Source: Thermoclostridium sp. (GTDB lineage: Bacteria > Bacillota > Clostridia > DSM-8532). From it: a stretch of 64,000 bases of DNA. The position numbers and the translations under genes were made by a program. Below, in pieces: positions 54,106 to 63,223 of the stretch. The notes below the pieces were generated by a model that saw nothing but the letters and a program-made list of their open reading frames with translations, had not been told where the DNA came from and did no database searches. Each line of letters opens with the position of its first letter. Position 1 is the stretch's first letter. The stretch covers positions 1 through 64,000 of the forward strand of contig JAGOJH010000002.1 of the NCBI GenBank assembly GCA_017995215.1, read 5' to 3'.

Positions 54106-55578
54106 CTATAAACAAGCCTTCATCTTTGGAACAAAGGTTTGCTCCGAATAATCCACATGACTCATTTCTGCCAGAGTTTTGTAGATTTTCCGGTAGGTTT
54201 CCTCCATGTATACGCTTTTATATCGGGCCATGAGCCGCCGATATCCGTTTTCACCCATCTGCACGGCCATCTCGGGATGATTCGCCAGCTTCAGGATCGC
54301 ATTTGATATTTCCGAGATATTCATCACCGGTACTATAATCCCTGCTTCTCCGAAGAAATCACCTTCGCCATGGATTAAACCATGACAATTACCCACATTG
54401 GTGGCGATGCAGGGCTTTTTCGCAGCAAAGCCCTCCAGGATTGTCAGGGGCTGACCTTCACTGATGCTGGTCAGTATGGTCATATCCATCCTGCCAATAT
54501 GGTCTGCAGTACGAATTTTTCCGGTAAATACTATGTTTTCTGCTTTTAACGCGCTGACCAGCTCATGACATTCCTGCGCATACTCGGGATTTTCGTCCTC
54601 AGGTCCCATAATCCACAGCTTTAGCCGGGGCTGCTTCTTATGGGCATAGTAAAATGCGTTTATCATGGTTTTTACATCCTTAATCGGTGTGACGCGCAAG
54701 ATTGCACCGACATGAATGTGAGGATCCCCCGGGTCCTTCCCTGGTATATCTGCATATTGCTCCACGTTGATCCCATTGGGGGTAACAATGGCCTTCGAAA
54801 GGGGACATCCCAATTCTATCTGGAGGGACTGTGCTGTCTGAAACAGCGATGTGACTAAATCTGCAAAGTAATATGCCCCTCTGGACATCTTGCGGAACTG
54901 TTCAATCCATATGATTTTGTAAATGCTTTGAACCCATTTCGCCTTAATGATTTCCTCTTCACGTTCCCGGGTGTAAATACCATGTTCACTGATCAACAGC
55001 CTGGCCTCCGGATAAAGGGACAACGCCTTGCTGCCGATAATGCCTGCGTATCCGGTTGATACGCAATGATATACATCTGCCTTCGGTGGAATGCACTTCA
55101 ATGCAAAGAATAATGGCAGATAGATAGAGCGCAGGGTCCACAAAAAATCCGAAAAAGTAATATTCACGTACTTCTTCTTGTAGCAATCCTTTGTAATGGA
55201 TAAAAATTCAGGGCTCATCAGGATATTGTTCACAGAAATATTTTCTCGTCCGAACAAATGAAAAACCGTCACCCAGTCCACTTCTTCACCAATGACCAGG
55301 CTTCTCAGTGCTTCCACTTCGCGTTTTTTCAAATGAATCCGGTTTCGGGGGCCCTTGTTGTTACCAACCCAGTCCACATCCTGTAAATAGACCTCATGCA
55401 CCTGTGTCAGATTGTCTGCCAGCTCATATGTAAACTTACCGCTGGTGCTGCGATCGGATATCACTGTAACCAGAAGGAATTCAATATTGGGGAACAGCCG
55501 GATCATGTTGTGGATCCAACTGGATACACCACCGACAACATAAGGATAACAGCCTTCTGCAATAAAGCATACCTTCAT
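54106..55578 (-). CDS. pelF: PelF-like glycosyltransferase
   Basis: A 490-residue GT4 enzyme, opening MKVCFIAEGCYPYVVGGVSS as in PelF, the cytoplasmic polymerase that uses UDP-N-acetylhexosamine to make the Pel backbone. The donor half has GAILRVTPIKDVKTMI, IMGPEDENPEYAQEC and EGQPLTILE (E-x7-E). Its start overlaps the stop of the DUF2194 gene by 4 nt, so they are coupled. PelF is the only obvious synthase in the pel part of the operon. Confidence 0.94.
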   Translation of the reverse strand: MKVCFIAEGCYPYVVGGVSSWIHNMIRLFPNIEFLLVTVISDRSTSGKFTYELADNLTQVHEVYLQDVDWVGNNKGPRNRIHLKKREVEALRSLVIGEEVDWVTVFHLFGRENISVNNILMSPEFLSITKDCYKKKYVNITFSDFLWTLRSIYLPLFFALKCIPPKADVYHCVSTGYAGIIGSKALSLYPEARLLISEHGIYTREREEEIIKAKWVQSIYKIIWIEQFRKMSRGAYYFADLVTSLFQTAQSLQIELGCPLSKAIVTPNGINVEQYADIPGKDPGDPHIHVGAILRVTPIKDVKTMINAFYYAHKKQPRLKLWIMGPEDENPEYAQECHELVSALKAENIVFTGKIRTADHIGRMDMTILTSISEGQPLTILEGFAAKKPCIATNVGNCHGLIHGEGDFFGEAGIIVPVMNISEISNAILKLANHPEMAVQMGENGYRRLMARYKSVYMEETYRKIYKTLAEMSHVDYSEQTFVPKMKACL

Positions 55579-57479
55579 GGCTCTTCCTCCTCTGGCAAAC
55601 TAAATTCAGGGTTACTCGGCAGTATGGTGTTATTCTTCGGTTTGTGCAGCAGGTTATCCTCTTTCAGCCCAATTTTGACGTTGGAATCAATAGCCTTTAT
55701 CAAATAAGTGTTCGCTGAAATTCTTGAAGCTTCTCCATGGGTCACGAAATCAATGCTTTTGTCATAACAGTTCAGGATGAAATAAGCCTCTTCATCAAAA
55801 TTTCCAATACGAATATCAATTCCCGTCGGATGGTATTCATAGGTAAAATCCAGAGCAAGAAAACGTCTGACACGCTTTTCAAGCTCAGCCATGGAAACCA
55901 TGTCAAACCCGGAATACTCCGTGTAATAGGTTTTCCCCCTGGACCAGCTCAAACTCAGGTTATGCCATTCCTCCGTGCTATCCTGTGGAAAGATTACCTG
56001 TTGTACGTCCACCTTCATATTGCTCATTCCCAATGAGTTTTGAACAGCGAGCATCCGCAGATCATCCAGGGTTTCATGCTGAAACCCATCCAGATTGAAT
56101 TTCACAGACAACACCTCCTCCGTTAAAAAGCCAAGGATTTGATCCCCCTCTTCATAATCCGACATGACCAGGCTAATCCGGTCTAATAGCCTATTATCCA
56201 ATTTCCCCCTGATTTCGTTATTGCTGAAATCACCCGTATATAATGCCGTAAATGGATAATTGGGAAGGTGTTCTCCAAAAAAAAGTGCGTTTTGATCGAT
56301 AATCTCATTCAAATCCACAGCAGACACCTGGTTCAGCGAAAGGCCGACTTCACCGGGCAGTTTATGGATTTCCCTCAGATAAAAGTCAAGATAATCCTGA
56401 CGGGGTCCGATCTCATCCCTGTAATCCAGCTGTGAAGCAGCAAAAAAATTAAAGGAAGTGCCATAATTTCTCAAAACCTGAACCATGTTCGGCCACAATA
56501 TATCTCTGGCCAGGGCTTCCGAATTTCTGCTGTATATCTGTGTTATTGCGGCTTCGTTTTCGTTTGATAAGTACGGATAGCCGGTAATCGAAATGGTTTG
56601 TGCATTGACAATCGGGTACAGATAGCACTCCGATTCCTGCACCATAAAACCCGTCAGTACGCCGAGCATAGGCATTCCCTGAAAAATATCACTGTTCACT
56701 GCAAATATGAAGGAACGATTGGTTTTGGTTCTCCATAAAAGGGGTGGTAAATCCTTATTCTCTATCCCAAGCGCGGTTTGGTTATCAAAAAGCCCAACCG
56801 CATACACCTCGTAACCCGCTGATAATTTGTAATAGGGTATGTGAACGGAGGTATCATCTTTGCTTCCGTAAAAGTCGCCTTCCCGGTATATTCTACCCTC
56901 TCCTGTCATAAAACCGGGGAATATTCTGAAGCCATCTGCAGAAGCCTTCGGCTCAATCAGCTCTGCTATACCAAAAAAATCAGCCAGTGCTTTACTGGAG
57001 TTGAGTTCCTGATAATCCGGCAGCTTCGTAAATAACATCGTTTTTTCGCCCTCTGATAGAGTCAACAGAGTATCGCTGTCCTTTGCCGTAAGTTGAATAT
57101 TTCCGAAAAGAACAATGCGGCAGTCTGTAATATCTTTTTCGTCAGGTATTTCAGTATAGATTCTGAATAAATACTTATGGTAAACGCACCATTCCATCAA
57201 CAGTCTTGTCGCTGCTTCTTCCCTATCGGAGGCTATTATCGCCACAGCCGTTTTATTTTGAAAAATTCCGTCCTCGTCACCTACTCTCACCGTATCTTCA
57301 AAAGCCATGTTCAGGCAGTCTGCTGTGAGGGTGTCTTTTTGCCGTATATGAATTTTTTCCGTGTTCATATCTTTGATCATAGCCTTGTCCGTATTCGAAA
57401 AGATCCCTACGAACATGAACATTACAAATACAGTTATAAACAACATGATAATTGTCGAATAGATTTGTCTGGATAACAT
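55575..57479 (-). CDS. DUF2194-like PelA-deacetylase counterpart
   Basis: A 634-residue protein with one N-terminal membrane helix (about 8-28) and a large outside domain, at the position of the deacetylase gene in Gram-positive pel operons. It fits DUF2194, a polysaccharide-deacetylase-related family. I cannot find the His-x(3-4)-His metal pair of active CE4 deacetylases: the segment that should carry it reads LPGEVGLSLNQVSAVDLNEI, with no His. It may therefore be a non-catalytic homologue or use other ligands. The C-terminus is acidic. Confidence 0.75.
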   Translation of the reverse strand: MLSRQIYSTIIMLFITVFVMFMFVGIFSNTDKAMIKDMNTEKIHIRQKDTLTADCLNMAFEDTVRVGDEDGIFQNKTAVAIIASDREEAATRLLMEWCVYHKYLFRIYTEIPDEKDITDCRIVLFGNIQLTAKDSDTLLTLSEGEKTMLFTKLPDYQELNSSKALADFFGIAELIEPKASADGFRIFPGFMTGEGRIYREGDFYGSKDDTSVHIPYYKLSAGYEVYAVGLFDNQTALGIENKDLPPLLWRTKTNRSFIFAVNSDIFQGMPMLGVLTGFMVQESECYLYPIVNAQTISITGYPYLSNENEAAITQIYSRNSEALARDILWPNMVQVLRNYGTSFNFFAASQLDYRDEIGPRQDYLDFYLREIHKLPGEVGLSLNQVSAVDLNEIIDQNALFFGEHLPNYPFTALYTGDFSNNEIRGKLDNRLLDRISLVMSDYEEGDQILGFLTEEVLSVKFNLDGFQHETLDDLRMLAVQNSLGMSNMKVDVQQVIFPQDSTEEWHNLSLSWSRGKTYYTEYSGFDMVSMAELEKRVRRFLALDFTYEYHPTGIDIRIGNFDEEAYFILNCYDKSIDFVTHGEASRISANTYLIKAIDSNVKIGLKEDNLLHKPKNNTILPSNPEFSLPEEEEP

Positions 57480-57509
57480 ATTATACTCTCATCCTCAATA
57501 AAATTCACT

Positions 57510-58427
57510 TTATCTCTGCTCAATGTACATTTGCATTAGTTCTGCCACCTCATTATCAGCGGTGATCTGTGAGCTCACCAGCTCATTCAGGCATTTATAA
57601 AATGCACTGTAATGATGCTGTTCAAAAAACAAATGCAATTTAGCCTTGTAAGTATCGAGCATATCCGGGCGATACTGACCGGCCCTTGAGCTCCATTTTT
57701 CTGCCATACTGAAATTTCTGATGGAAATAAACATATCGGTCATCCGCAGGTAATGTGTTGCAGTCATATACCACAAATTGTAGGTAAAAAGGTTTTCAGC
57801 CACATCATCCAGGGTGAATATATAAGCTTCCTGCTCGACACCGGATAGGATTTTCAGGCTGAGAAATTCATAGATATAGTCAAAGGTCAACAGATTCATT
57901 TCTACATCTTCAGGGATTTTCTGCATTTTTTCAATCATGTCTTGAGCCGCAGAACGCAGTTCGGATAAAACATCCATGACCATTGTGGCAACATAATGAG
58001 AGGTCTCGGTATCCTGGCTGTTCATGGCAGCAGCAATGCTGGAGATCTTATTCTTTACGTTGCTGAGCATCGTATTTAATAAGAGTCTTCTGAGGCTTGC
58101 TGTATCGGATATTGCTATTGCATCATGGATGGGCACGTAATTCATTTCCGCACTGATATCAGGGGGTAAAATTAATTTTTCTCTCTCCTGGCTGAAGCTA
58201 ACATCACTCATATCCACATTCTGATTACGGATGAAATAGTTGATCATGAAGCTTAGCAGCAGATATACAGCGCCAATTAAGGGTACGATAAAGATAAACC
58301 ATGACAGCAATACTGCAGTGCTGCGTTGTTCCGCTTTTTGAAAGAAGGATGCAGCAAATATCAGTATGGCCAAAAGGCTATTCACTGTTAATATAATAAT
58401 AACCGGATAAAGGCCTGCCGTATTCAT
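57510..58427 (-). CDS. pelE: PelE-like membrane protein
   Basis: A 305-residue protein with two membrane helices (about 8-27 and 37-60), followed by a soluble helical region with TPR-like character near the C-terminus (WSSRAGQYRPDMLDTYKAKL). In Pel systems PelE is the inner-membrane TPR protein that bridges PelD, PelF and PelG. I assign it mainly from topology and its place between the pelD-like and deacetylase-like genes. Confidence 0.75.
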   Translation of the reverse strand: MNTAGLYPVIIILTVNSLLAILIFAASFFQKAEQRSTAVLLSWFIFIVPLIGAVYLLLSFMINYFIRNQNVDMSDVSFSQEREKLILPPDISAEMNYVPIHDAIAISDTASLRRLLLNTMLSNVKNKISSIAAAMNSQDTETSHYVATMVMDVLSELRSAAQDMIEKMQKIPEDVEMNLLTFDYIYEFLSLKILSGVEQEAYIFTLDDVAENLFTYNLWYMTATHYLRMTDMFISIRNFSMAEKWSSRAGQYRPDMLDTYKAKLHLFFEQHHYSAFYKCLNELVSSQITADNEVAELMQMYIEQR

Positions 58428-58478
58428 CGTTACTCCTTAAAGCTGGTTTCAATCATTTGAACTAAGCTTGTTTTGTTT

Positions 58479-60644
58479 TCAAAGTAATTGGGTCGTAATA
58501 TTCTCTCTCTCCAGACGCTCCTTTACATGGATGGACTCGTTTTTATTGGTGTTGGTTAATAAAATTGCCAGATTGCCGTCAGGCCTTTCACCAATATAAT
58601 CGGTTTCCCGGAGTAATGGGTGTATCTTGTCGTTAACTTCCTTTAGCGACAGGTTTCCTCTTTCAATAAATAAAATACAGGACTCTGCATAGCCATTTTC
58701 TTCTGCACGTTTATAGATACTCATCATCTCTTCAAAAGCTGTATCCTGCAAAATCGAAGTGTCGGGAATGTACCGGCGGTAGGCCAAAGCATCCAGGTAG
58801 TTGGCATCCCGGACAAAAACAGAATACACCAATGCCCCCACAACGGTGAGCAGATTTGCATAATACAAAGTCATTTTTTCATACGGAAGGTTCCAGAGAA
58901 AAATGACGATTCTCATGTTACCCTCGTCGCTGAAAAGAGAACTGGCCATCATGGGCAGAGAGCTATCCAGCGTGCGGTTTGTGTATACCTGTCCTGACCT
59001 TAATATCTCAAAAATCACCCCATATTCATCTATAAGAAGGGTTTTACCCAAAGACGCAGCCTTACTGTCTGACGAGGATACCAAACGACAGTACTTTTTA
59101 TTGGATATCAGGTAAATAGAGACCCCCTCTGTCTCCATGATCTCTTTAATTGTATCGAGAGCAGCAAACAAAATTTCTCCCTTTTCTGACTTTTGCAGCT
59201 TTGAGGTTATGCCATAAATGCGGCCGATACTTTCTCTGCTGCTGATGAGCTTATCTGAGTAATAATCCTTTATTTTAGCGTTGCTGGAGTTTATCACTGA
59301 AATATCTTTCAGCTGATCTTTCAGAAAATTAACTTCTTCATCCATTTCATCCTTCGTTTCCTTGAATTTGTCCTTTAAATGGCCAACGGATAATCCAACA
59401 AGAAAGATTTGCACAATCTGAAGGTATGTATCGGCCTCTATCAGGAAGGAAACATTTGTTGAATGAAGCACCTGGCTTAAGGTTAAGCCAATGGCGCTGA
59501 GCAGGGAAGTAAATATTGCCATCTGTCTGCCATACATGAGGGCAAAGAGCAATACATATAACAAATAAAAATGAATGCTGGCAAAAAACCGGCTTTCAAT
59601 GGTGCCATGACTGAACAGAAAAACCAGTATAAACATTACAATACCTTCCACAAAAGGCAGAGCTTTATGCAGCAGGCGGATAAACGAAGACTTATCTCCG
59701 TTTGTTTCTATGGATTCGCCATCTTGCAGAAAACGCTTTTTGTGGTGATTAATGTAAGTGATTATTGAGGGGATCATTTCCTCCCATTTACAATTCAAGC
59801 TCAGCGGAAATTCGCTGCGAAATCTCTCATTGGACAATATGAATCTTTGTTTTAATCCCACGGTTTGATCGACAACCTCAACATCCTGTATACAATGGGT
59901 TTTAATCACCTGTGCGACCTTATCTTCTGTGACCTCTTCCATGGAAGAAATATGATACAAATGATGTTTTCTCTCCGGTGCCTGTATCAATAAAAAAAGT
60001 GCTTCCACCGCATCTTTTACACACAGGCCGGAAAATACCCTTTTGGCATTGATGCGTAAGCGTACGTTCACGATCGCTTCAACACACATTCTGGAGAAAA
60101 TGTCGCAGCATCCGCTCCTGTCTTTCGGAATTCCATACATTTGGGATAACCTTACAACCGTAACCTCCATCTGTGCGGATTGTCCATAGTGAAGCGCAAG
60201 ATCTTCGCCCTGAGCAATAGCCATACCCTTATAGCTGTTGGGAGAAACGGGCATATTTTCTTTAATATCAACAATATATTCATCTTCGAAAACTATCTCT
60301 GAAGAAATATAAACAAAATGCCGGACACCTTGAAGTGAGACAGCGATGAGGATATTGCTGAGATCTGCTGTATAGCTTAAAGCAGTGTCATTGTTTTCAC
60401 TGTTCCAATGGTAACAGGAATCATACGCACCGGAAAAAAGAACTACATCCGGTCGACAGCTCGCAACGATTTCCTTGATGCTGTCACTTTGATAGTCAAA
60501 AACATATTGTTCAAACACGTGAAGCGGCTTCAGAAGCTTCTTGTTGCTTATCAGTGTATAAATATGCCACTTTTCAGTGTGAAGCTTTTCAATTAAATGA
60601 TTTGTTAAAGGATTATAATCTCCTATGATTAAAATATTTGGCAT
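58479..60644 (-). CDS. pelD: PelD-like cyclic-di-GMP receptor with degenerate SDR domain
   Basis: A 721-residue protein. Residues 1-300 form an SDR/epimerase-like fold that has lost its motifs: the Gly-rich loop reads IIGDYNPLTNHL, and the YxxxK site reads PNSYKGMAIA with no Lys. Four membrane helices follow (about 325-425), a coiled coil (about 430-470), a GAF domain (about 485-615), and a degenerate GGDEF domain whose motif is PDGNL (688-692). The inhibitory-site RETD (679-682) is intact at the right spacing, so it should bind cyclic-di-GMP without making it, as PelD does. It is the first gene of the polysaccharide operon, with an attenuator-like terminator in its leader. Confidence 0.88.
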   Translation of the reverse strand: MPNILIIGDYNPLTNHLIEKLHTEKWHIYTLISNKKLLKPLHVFEQYVFDYQSDSIKEIVASCRPDVVLFSGAYDSCYHWNSENNDTALSYTADLSNILIAVSLQGVRHFVYISSEIVFEDEYIVDIKENMPVSPNSYKGMAIAQGEDLALHYGQSAQMEVTVVRLSQMYGIPKDRSGCCDIFSRMCVEAIVNVRLRINAKRVFSGLCVKDAVEALFLLIQAPERKHHLYHISSMEEVTEDKVAQVIKTHCIQDVEVVDQTVGLKQRFILSNERFRSEFPLSLNCKWEEMIPSIITYINHHKKRFLQDGESIETNGDKSSFIRLLHKALPFVEGIVMFILVFLFSHGTIESRFFASIHFYLLYVLLFALMYGRQMAIFTSLLSAIGLTLSQVLHSTNVSFLIEADTYLQIVQIFLVGLSVGHLKDKFKETKDEMDEEVNFLKDQLKDISVINSSNAKIKDYYSDKLISSRESIGRIYGITSKLQKSEKGEILFAALDTIKEIMETEGVSIYLISNKKYCRLVSSSDSKAASLGKTLLIDEYGVIFEILRSGQVYTNRTLDSSLPMMASSLFSDEGNMRIVIFLWNLPYEKMTLYYANLLTVVGALVYSVFVRDANYLDALAYRRYIPDTSILQDTAFEEMMSIYKRAEENGYAESCILFIERGNLSLKEVNDKIHPLLRETDYIGERPDGNLAILLTNTNKNESIHVKERLERENITTQLL

Positions 60645-60710
60645 AAAGATTTATTTTCCCCTTGGTAACATTTCTCTGCTGCGCTTTTTTCCCTGCAACC
60701 CAGGCGCAAC

Positions 60711-60757
60711 AGAAAAAAGTGCTCCGAAACCTGAAAAATTAATGCATTTCGGCACTT
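60711..60757 (-). terminator. intrinsic terminator in the pel leader
   Basis: Leftward: AAGTGC-CGAAA (60757-60747), an 18-nt loop, TTTCG-GA-GCACTT (60729-60717), then TTTTTTCT. The stem has 11 pairs with a 2-nt bulge and a proper T-run. It lies 67 nt upstream of the pelD start and downstream of the only promoter candidate, so full-length transcription would require read-through. Confidence 0.7.
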
Positions 60758-60843
60758 CAGCACATTCACATCCCCTGGAAATGGGAAAACGAAATTAGCC
60801 GAAAGAATATATTGACCTTATTTCAAGAATCCCCCACAATAAT

Positions 60844-60872
60844 AGTTTAGCATAAAAAAATTCCATTGAAAA
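60844..60872 (-). promoter_or_regulatory. candidate promoter of the pel operon
   Basis: Leftward TTTTCA (60867-60872), 17 nt and TAAACT (60844-60849) with TGC directly before it as an extended -10. It is about 200 nt before pelD. The match is modest. The rest of the gap to 61181 has only the DivIVA-like gene promoter. Confidence 0.4.
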
Positions 60873-61041
60873 GAGGGGGTTTTTGTCAAACTTTCTGGTT
60901 CTGAGCATAGTCAAATTAGCATTATTGCCTTATTACCAATGATTTTCATTGATGATGGTCATATAGTAATTTCTCATCCTCACCTGAGCTGAATCAGGAA
61001 TAAACCGGGAACCAAACCTTTGTGCGGCATGCGATAGCGCG

Positions 61042-61070
61042 TTGACATCCAAAATAGTATAAGATATGAT
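61042..61070 (+). promoter_or_regulatory. SigA promoter of the DivIVA-like gene
   Basis: A perfect TTGACA (61042-61047), 17 nt and TATGAT (61065-61070), about 110 nt before the start codon. Confidence 0.7.
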
Positions 61071-61181
61071 AAAGGAAATGTTGTTCATTTTGATTGGTTA
61101 AATTCATCCTCCAGCAGTCGATTTAAATGGGTTCTCATCTGCATCGGGTTTGATTTAATGCTATACAGAGGAAGTTTATAA

Positions 61182-61508
61182 ATGAAACGAAGTTTATTGG
61201 GCTATAAGGTTTCAGAAGTGAATGCGGTCCTGGATGCTCTCCGGGAAGAGAACGAAGCATTAAATGCTGCTATAATCACGCTCAAAACTCAAGTTAAAAA
61301 TAATGCGATCGAAAAAAGTGCGAAGAGCATTTTATTGGAAGAAGAACTTGAGCAATGTAAAAAGAAGTTAATCGTTCTGAATCAAAAAATTGATTTGCTT
61401 GAACTGCAAAATGAAGAATACCTCATAAAGATTGAAGCTTTGACCAATGAAAACAAAAGCTTAATGAAGCAGTTAGCCGACCCTCATTTATCTAAATTTG
61501 ATGACTGA
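61182..61508 (+). CDS. small DivIVA-like coiled-coil protein
   Basis: A 108-residue protein. The N-terminus SLLGYKVSEVNAVLDALREE resembles the DivIVA/GpsB membrane-binding motif (GYxxxEVxxFLD), and the rest is an almost unbroken coiled coil to residue 95. DivIVA-like proteins bind curved membrane at division sites or poles and recruit partners. This one is short and could locate the neighbouring envelope machinery; that is inference. AGAGGAAG precedes the ATG. It stands alone, divergent from the pel operon. Confidence 0.8.
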   Translation: MKRSLLGYKVSEVNAVLDALREENEALNAAIITLKTQVKNNAIEKSAKSILLEEELEQCKKKLIVLNQKIDLLELQNEEYLIKIEALTNENKSLMKQLADPHLSKFDD

Positions 61509-61715
61509 GAATGTTTTCCGACACTGGATAGTGATTCGTCAATTTTTGAATCAATCAAGAGCTTTATCGTAAGCGAGGTAAGGTAATAAAGCTTCAGGGA
61601 CAGTCCGGCAGACAGCCCCCATAGCAATAGCTTCCAGTGTAGGCTCCCTCTGAAATTCAGGTATTTTCCATGAAGAATCTCCTTTTCATCTCGCTACAAT
61701 GATGATACCCGCTAG

Positions 61716-62936
61716 TTACTTTTCTATCTCAAACAGCTTCATCGCTTTTACGTTTCTGCTTCTTTTCTTTGCCTTTAAAAAAATAGCTCTTGCAGATACC
61801 TTCCTGATTTTGCGGTTATTGTTGAGAAAAATCATCAGAGTCAACAGCCATAGGACAGGCCAGAGGAAAAAGCATCTTCCTGCTTTCGGATAATTAAGAT
61901 GCATTTGGTGATGAAATTCTCTGACATAACCCAGGATTGAGGTGTCTGTGACTAATACCATTCTATCCTTGGCTGACCTCCCGAACTCTTCTGCCTCTAT
62001 TATTTCTTTAATAAAATCCTCAGTCACTTCCGATGATAGGGAATCAGGCTGATAAAAATCGATTTTTGTTTTATCAAGGCCCAGATAGGTGGCACAGACT
62101 GCCGAAACTCTGTCAGAAAACCCGGTCAGTCCACACTCCTTCACCAGCTTACTATAGATTTGACGCTCTTCTTCGTCCATCTCCCGATTCCATAATACGA
62201 CCCAGTCGCAAAGGAGCTTTAATCCAAAGCCTGCCCTGAGAAAATGCTGAAGCATATGGACCAGCAGGTAGAACGCATGAAACGCTTCTCCCGGAATCGG
62301 AAGCGTGCTGCCTATAATTTCTTTATATTGCTTACTCCTTTGATAATCGATGACAAGCGTTTCCAAATAGTCATTAACCTGTTGATTGTCAAAGGGCTCT
62401 GCCAGCATGGTGTGTACTTCAATTACAACGCCCTCCCTGGAAGCGAATTCAACATGATGGTTGGAGTGCTGCTTATCCTTCATCTTATAAGCATTAGCCT
62501 TTAATATCTCAAATGCTTTATCCTTATCTTTCATGTTTCCAAGCAGTATGTCCACATCTCCTGATTTACGAAGCTCGGGAACCGGATACAAGGATGCCGT
62601 TCCCACTCCCTTCAGTAAAATAACCGGAATGCCCTCTTTCTCCAGCAAATGAACAATATCATTCGAGATATAGAGCAAACGATAGTTTTGCAGCACTATA
62701 CTGCGGCTTACTTTTTTCACCTTATCAAACAGATCAGTGGGAAGACCTTCCGTTTCTGAAAGCACATCATATAATAAAGACAGTACTCCATGCTTCTCGG
62801 CCAGGTTTATCATCAAGCTCCATTGTTTTTCCGTTAACCCGTTATCATCTAAGGGTTCTCCCTTCGGTGAGCCGGTAAGGGCCTGCTTTAAGAATGACAA
62901 CAAATACAATTCCTCTATCAGCAAACCGCTTTTCAT
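61716..62936 (-). CDS. NTP_transf_5-like nucleotidyltransferase
   Basis: A 406-residue protein of the uncharacterised nucleotidyltransferase group. The N-terminal half has the motif VILLKGVGTASLYPVPELR followed by SGDVDILL, the GS/GxxxR-DxD metal site of the polymerase-beta-like fold. The C-terminal half is helical and ends with one hydrophobic stretch (FFLWPVLWLLTLMIFLN) and a basic tail, so it is probably membrane-associated. The family is often encoded with PqqD-like proteins and S24/S26 peptidases, as here, sometimes near polysaccharide or peptide-modification genes. It overlaps the pqqD-like gene by 4 nt. The substrate is unknown. Confidence 0.85.
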   Translation of the reverse strand: MKSGLLIEELYLLSFLKQALTGSPKGEPLDDNGLTEKQWSLMINLAEKHGVLSLLYDVLSETEGLPTDLFDKVKKVSRSIVLQNYRLLYISNDIVHLLEKEGIPVILLKGVGTASLYPVPELRKSGDVDILLGNMKDKDKAFEILKANAYKMKDKQHSNHHVEFASREGVVIEVHTMLAEPFDNQQVNDYLETLVIDYQRSKQYKEIIGSTLPIPGEAFHAFYLLVHMLQHFLRAGFGLKLLCDWVVLWNREMDEEERQIYSKLVKECGLTGFSDRVSAVCATYLGLDKTKIDFYQPDSLSSEVTEDFIKEIIEAEEFGRSAKDRMVLVTDTSILGYVREFHHQMHLNYPKAGRCFFLWPVLWLLTLMIFLNNNRKIRKVSARAIFLKAKKRSRNVKAMKLFEIEK

Positions 62937-63223
62937 TTCAATATTCCTTTCTCTTTCAGGTATGCTTCCATTCCATTCTCTATTAACTGATCAAGGAATT
63001 CGTTCACATCCGCCAATGCTTCTTCCGGACCAATGCCATACTTTCTTTGAAGGAGTACCGATAGCTCCTTTACACTTGATCCCTTTTCAATCCTTTCCCA
63101 TAGAATAGCTCCGCATTCATTGGTTGCAACGGGTCTGATATATTCCTTCCGCTGATCGGCTTTAATAATCCAATACATGCCTGCAGCATGTCTGATGAGA
63201 TAGTTCAGTTTATTTGCCATCAT
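62933..63223 (-). CDS. PqqD-family protein
   Basis: A 96-residue small winged-helix-like protein. The pattern (DQRKEYIRPVATNECGAILW, then VKELSVLLQRKYGI, DVNEFLDQLIENG) matches PqqD, a peptide chaperone that presents a precursor to a modifying enzyme. No radical-SAM partner is in the window. Overlapping stop/start (ATGA) with both neighbours shows a three-gene operon: S26 peptidase, PqqD, nucleotidyltransferase. Confidence 0.88.
   Translation of the reverse strand: MMANKLNYLIRHAAGMYWIIKADQRKEYIRPVATNECGAILWERIEKGSSVKELSVLLQRKYGIGPEEALADVNEFLDQLIENGMEAYLKEKGILK

Noticed and set aside
60645-60860. A cyclic-di-GMP (GEMM) riboswitch in the pel leader
   Set aside because: The conserved GEMM core segments were not found on either strand; only the terminator hairpin is supported.
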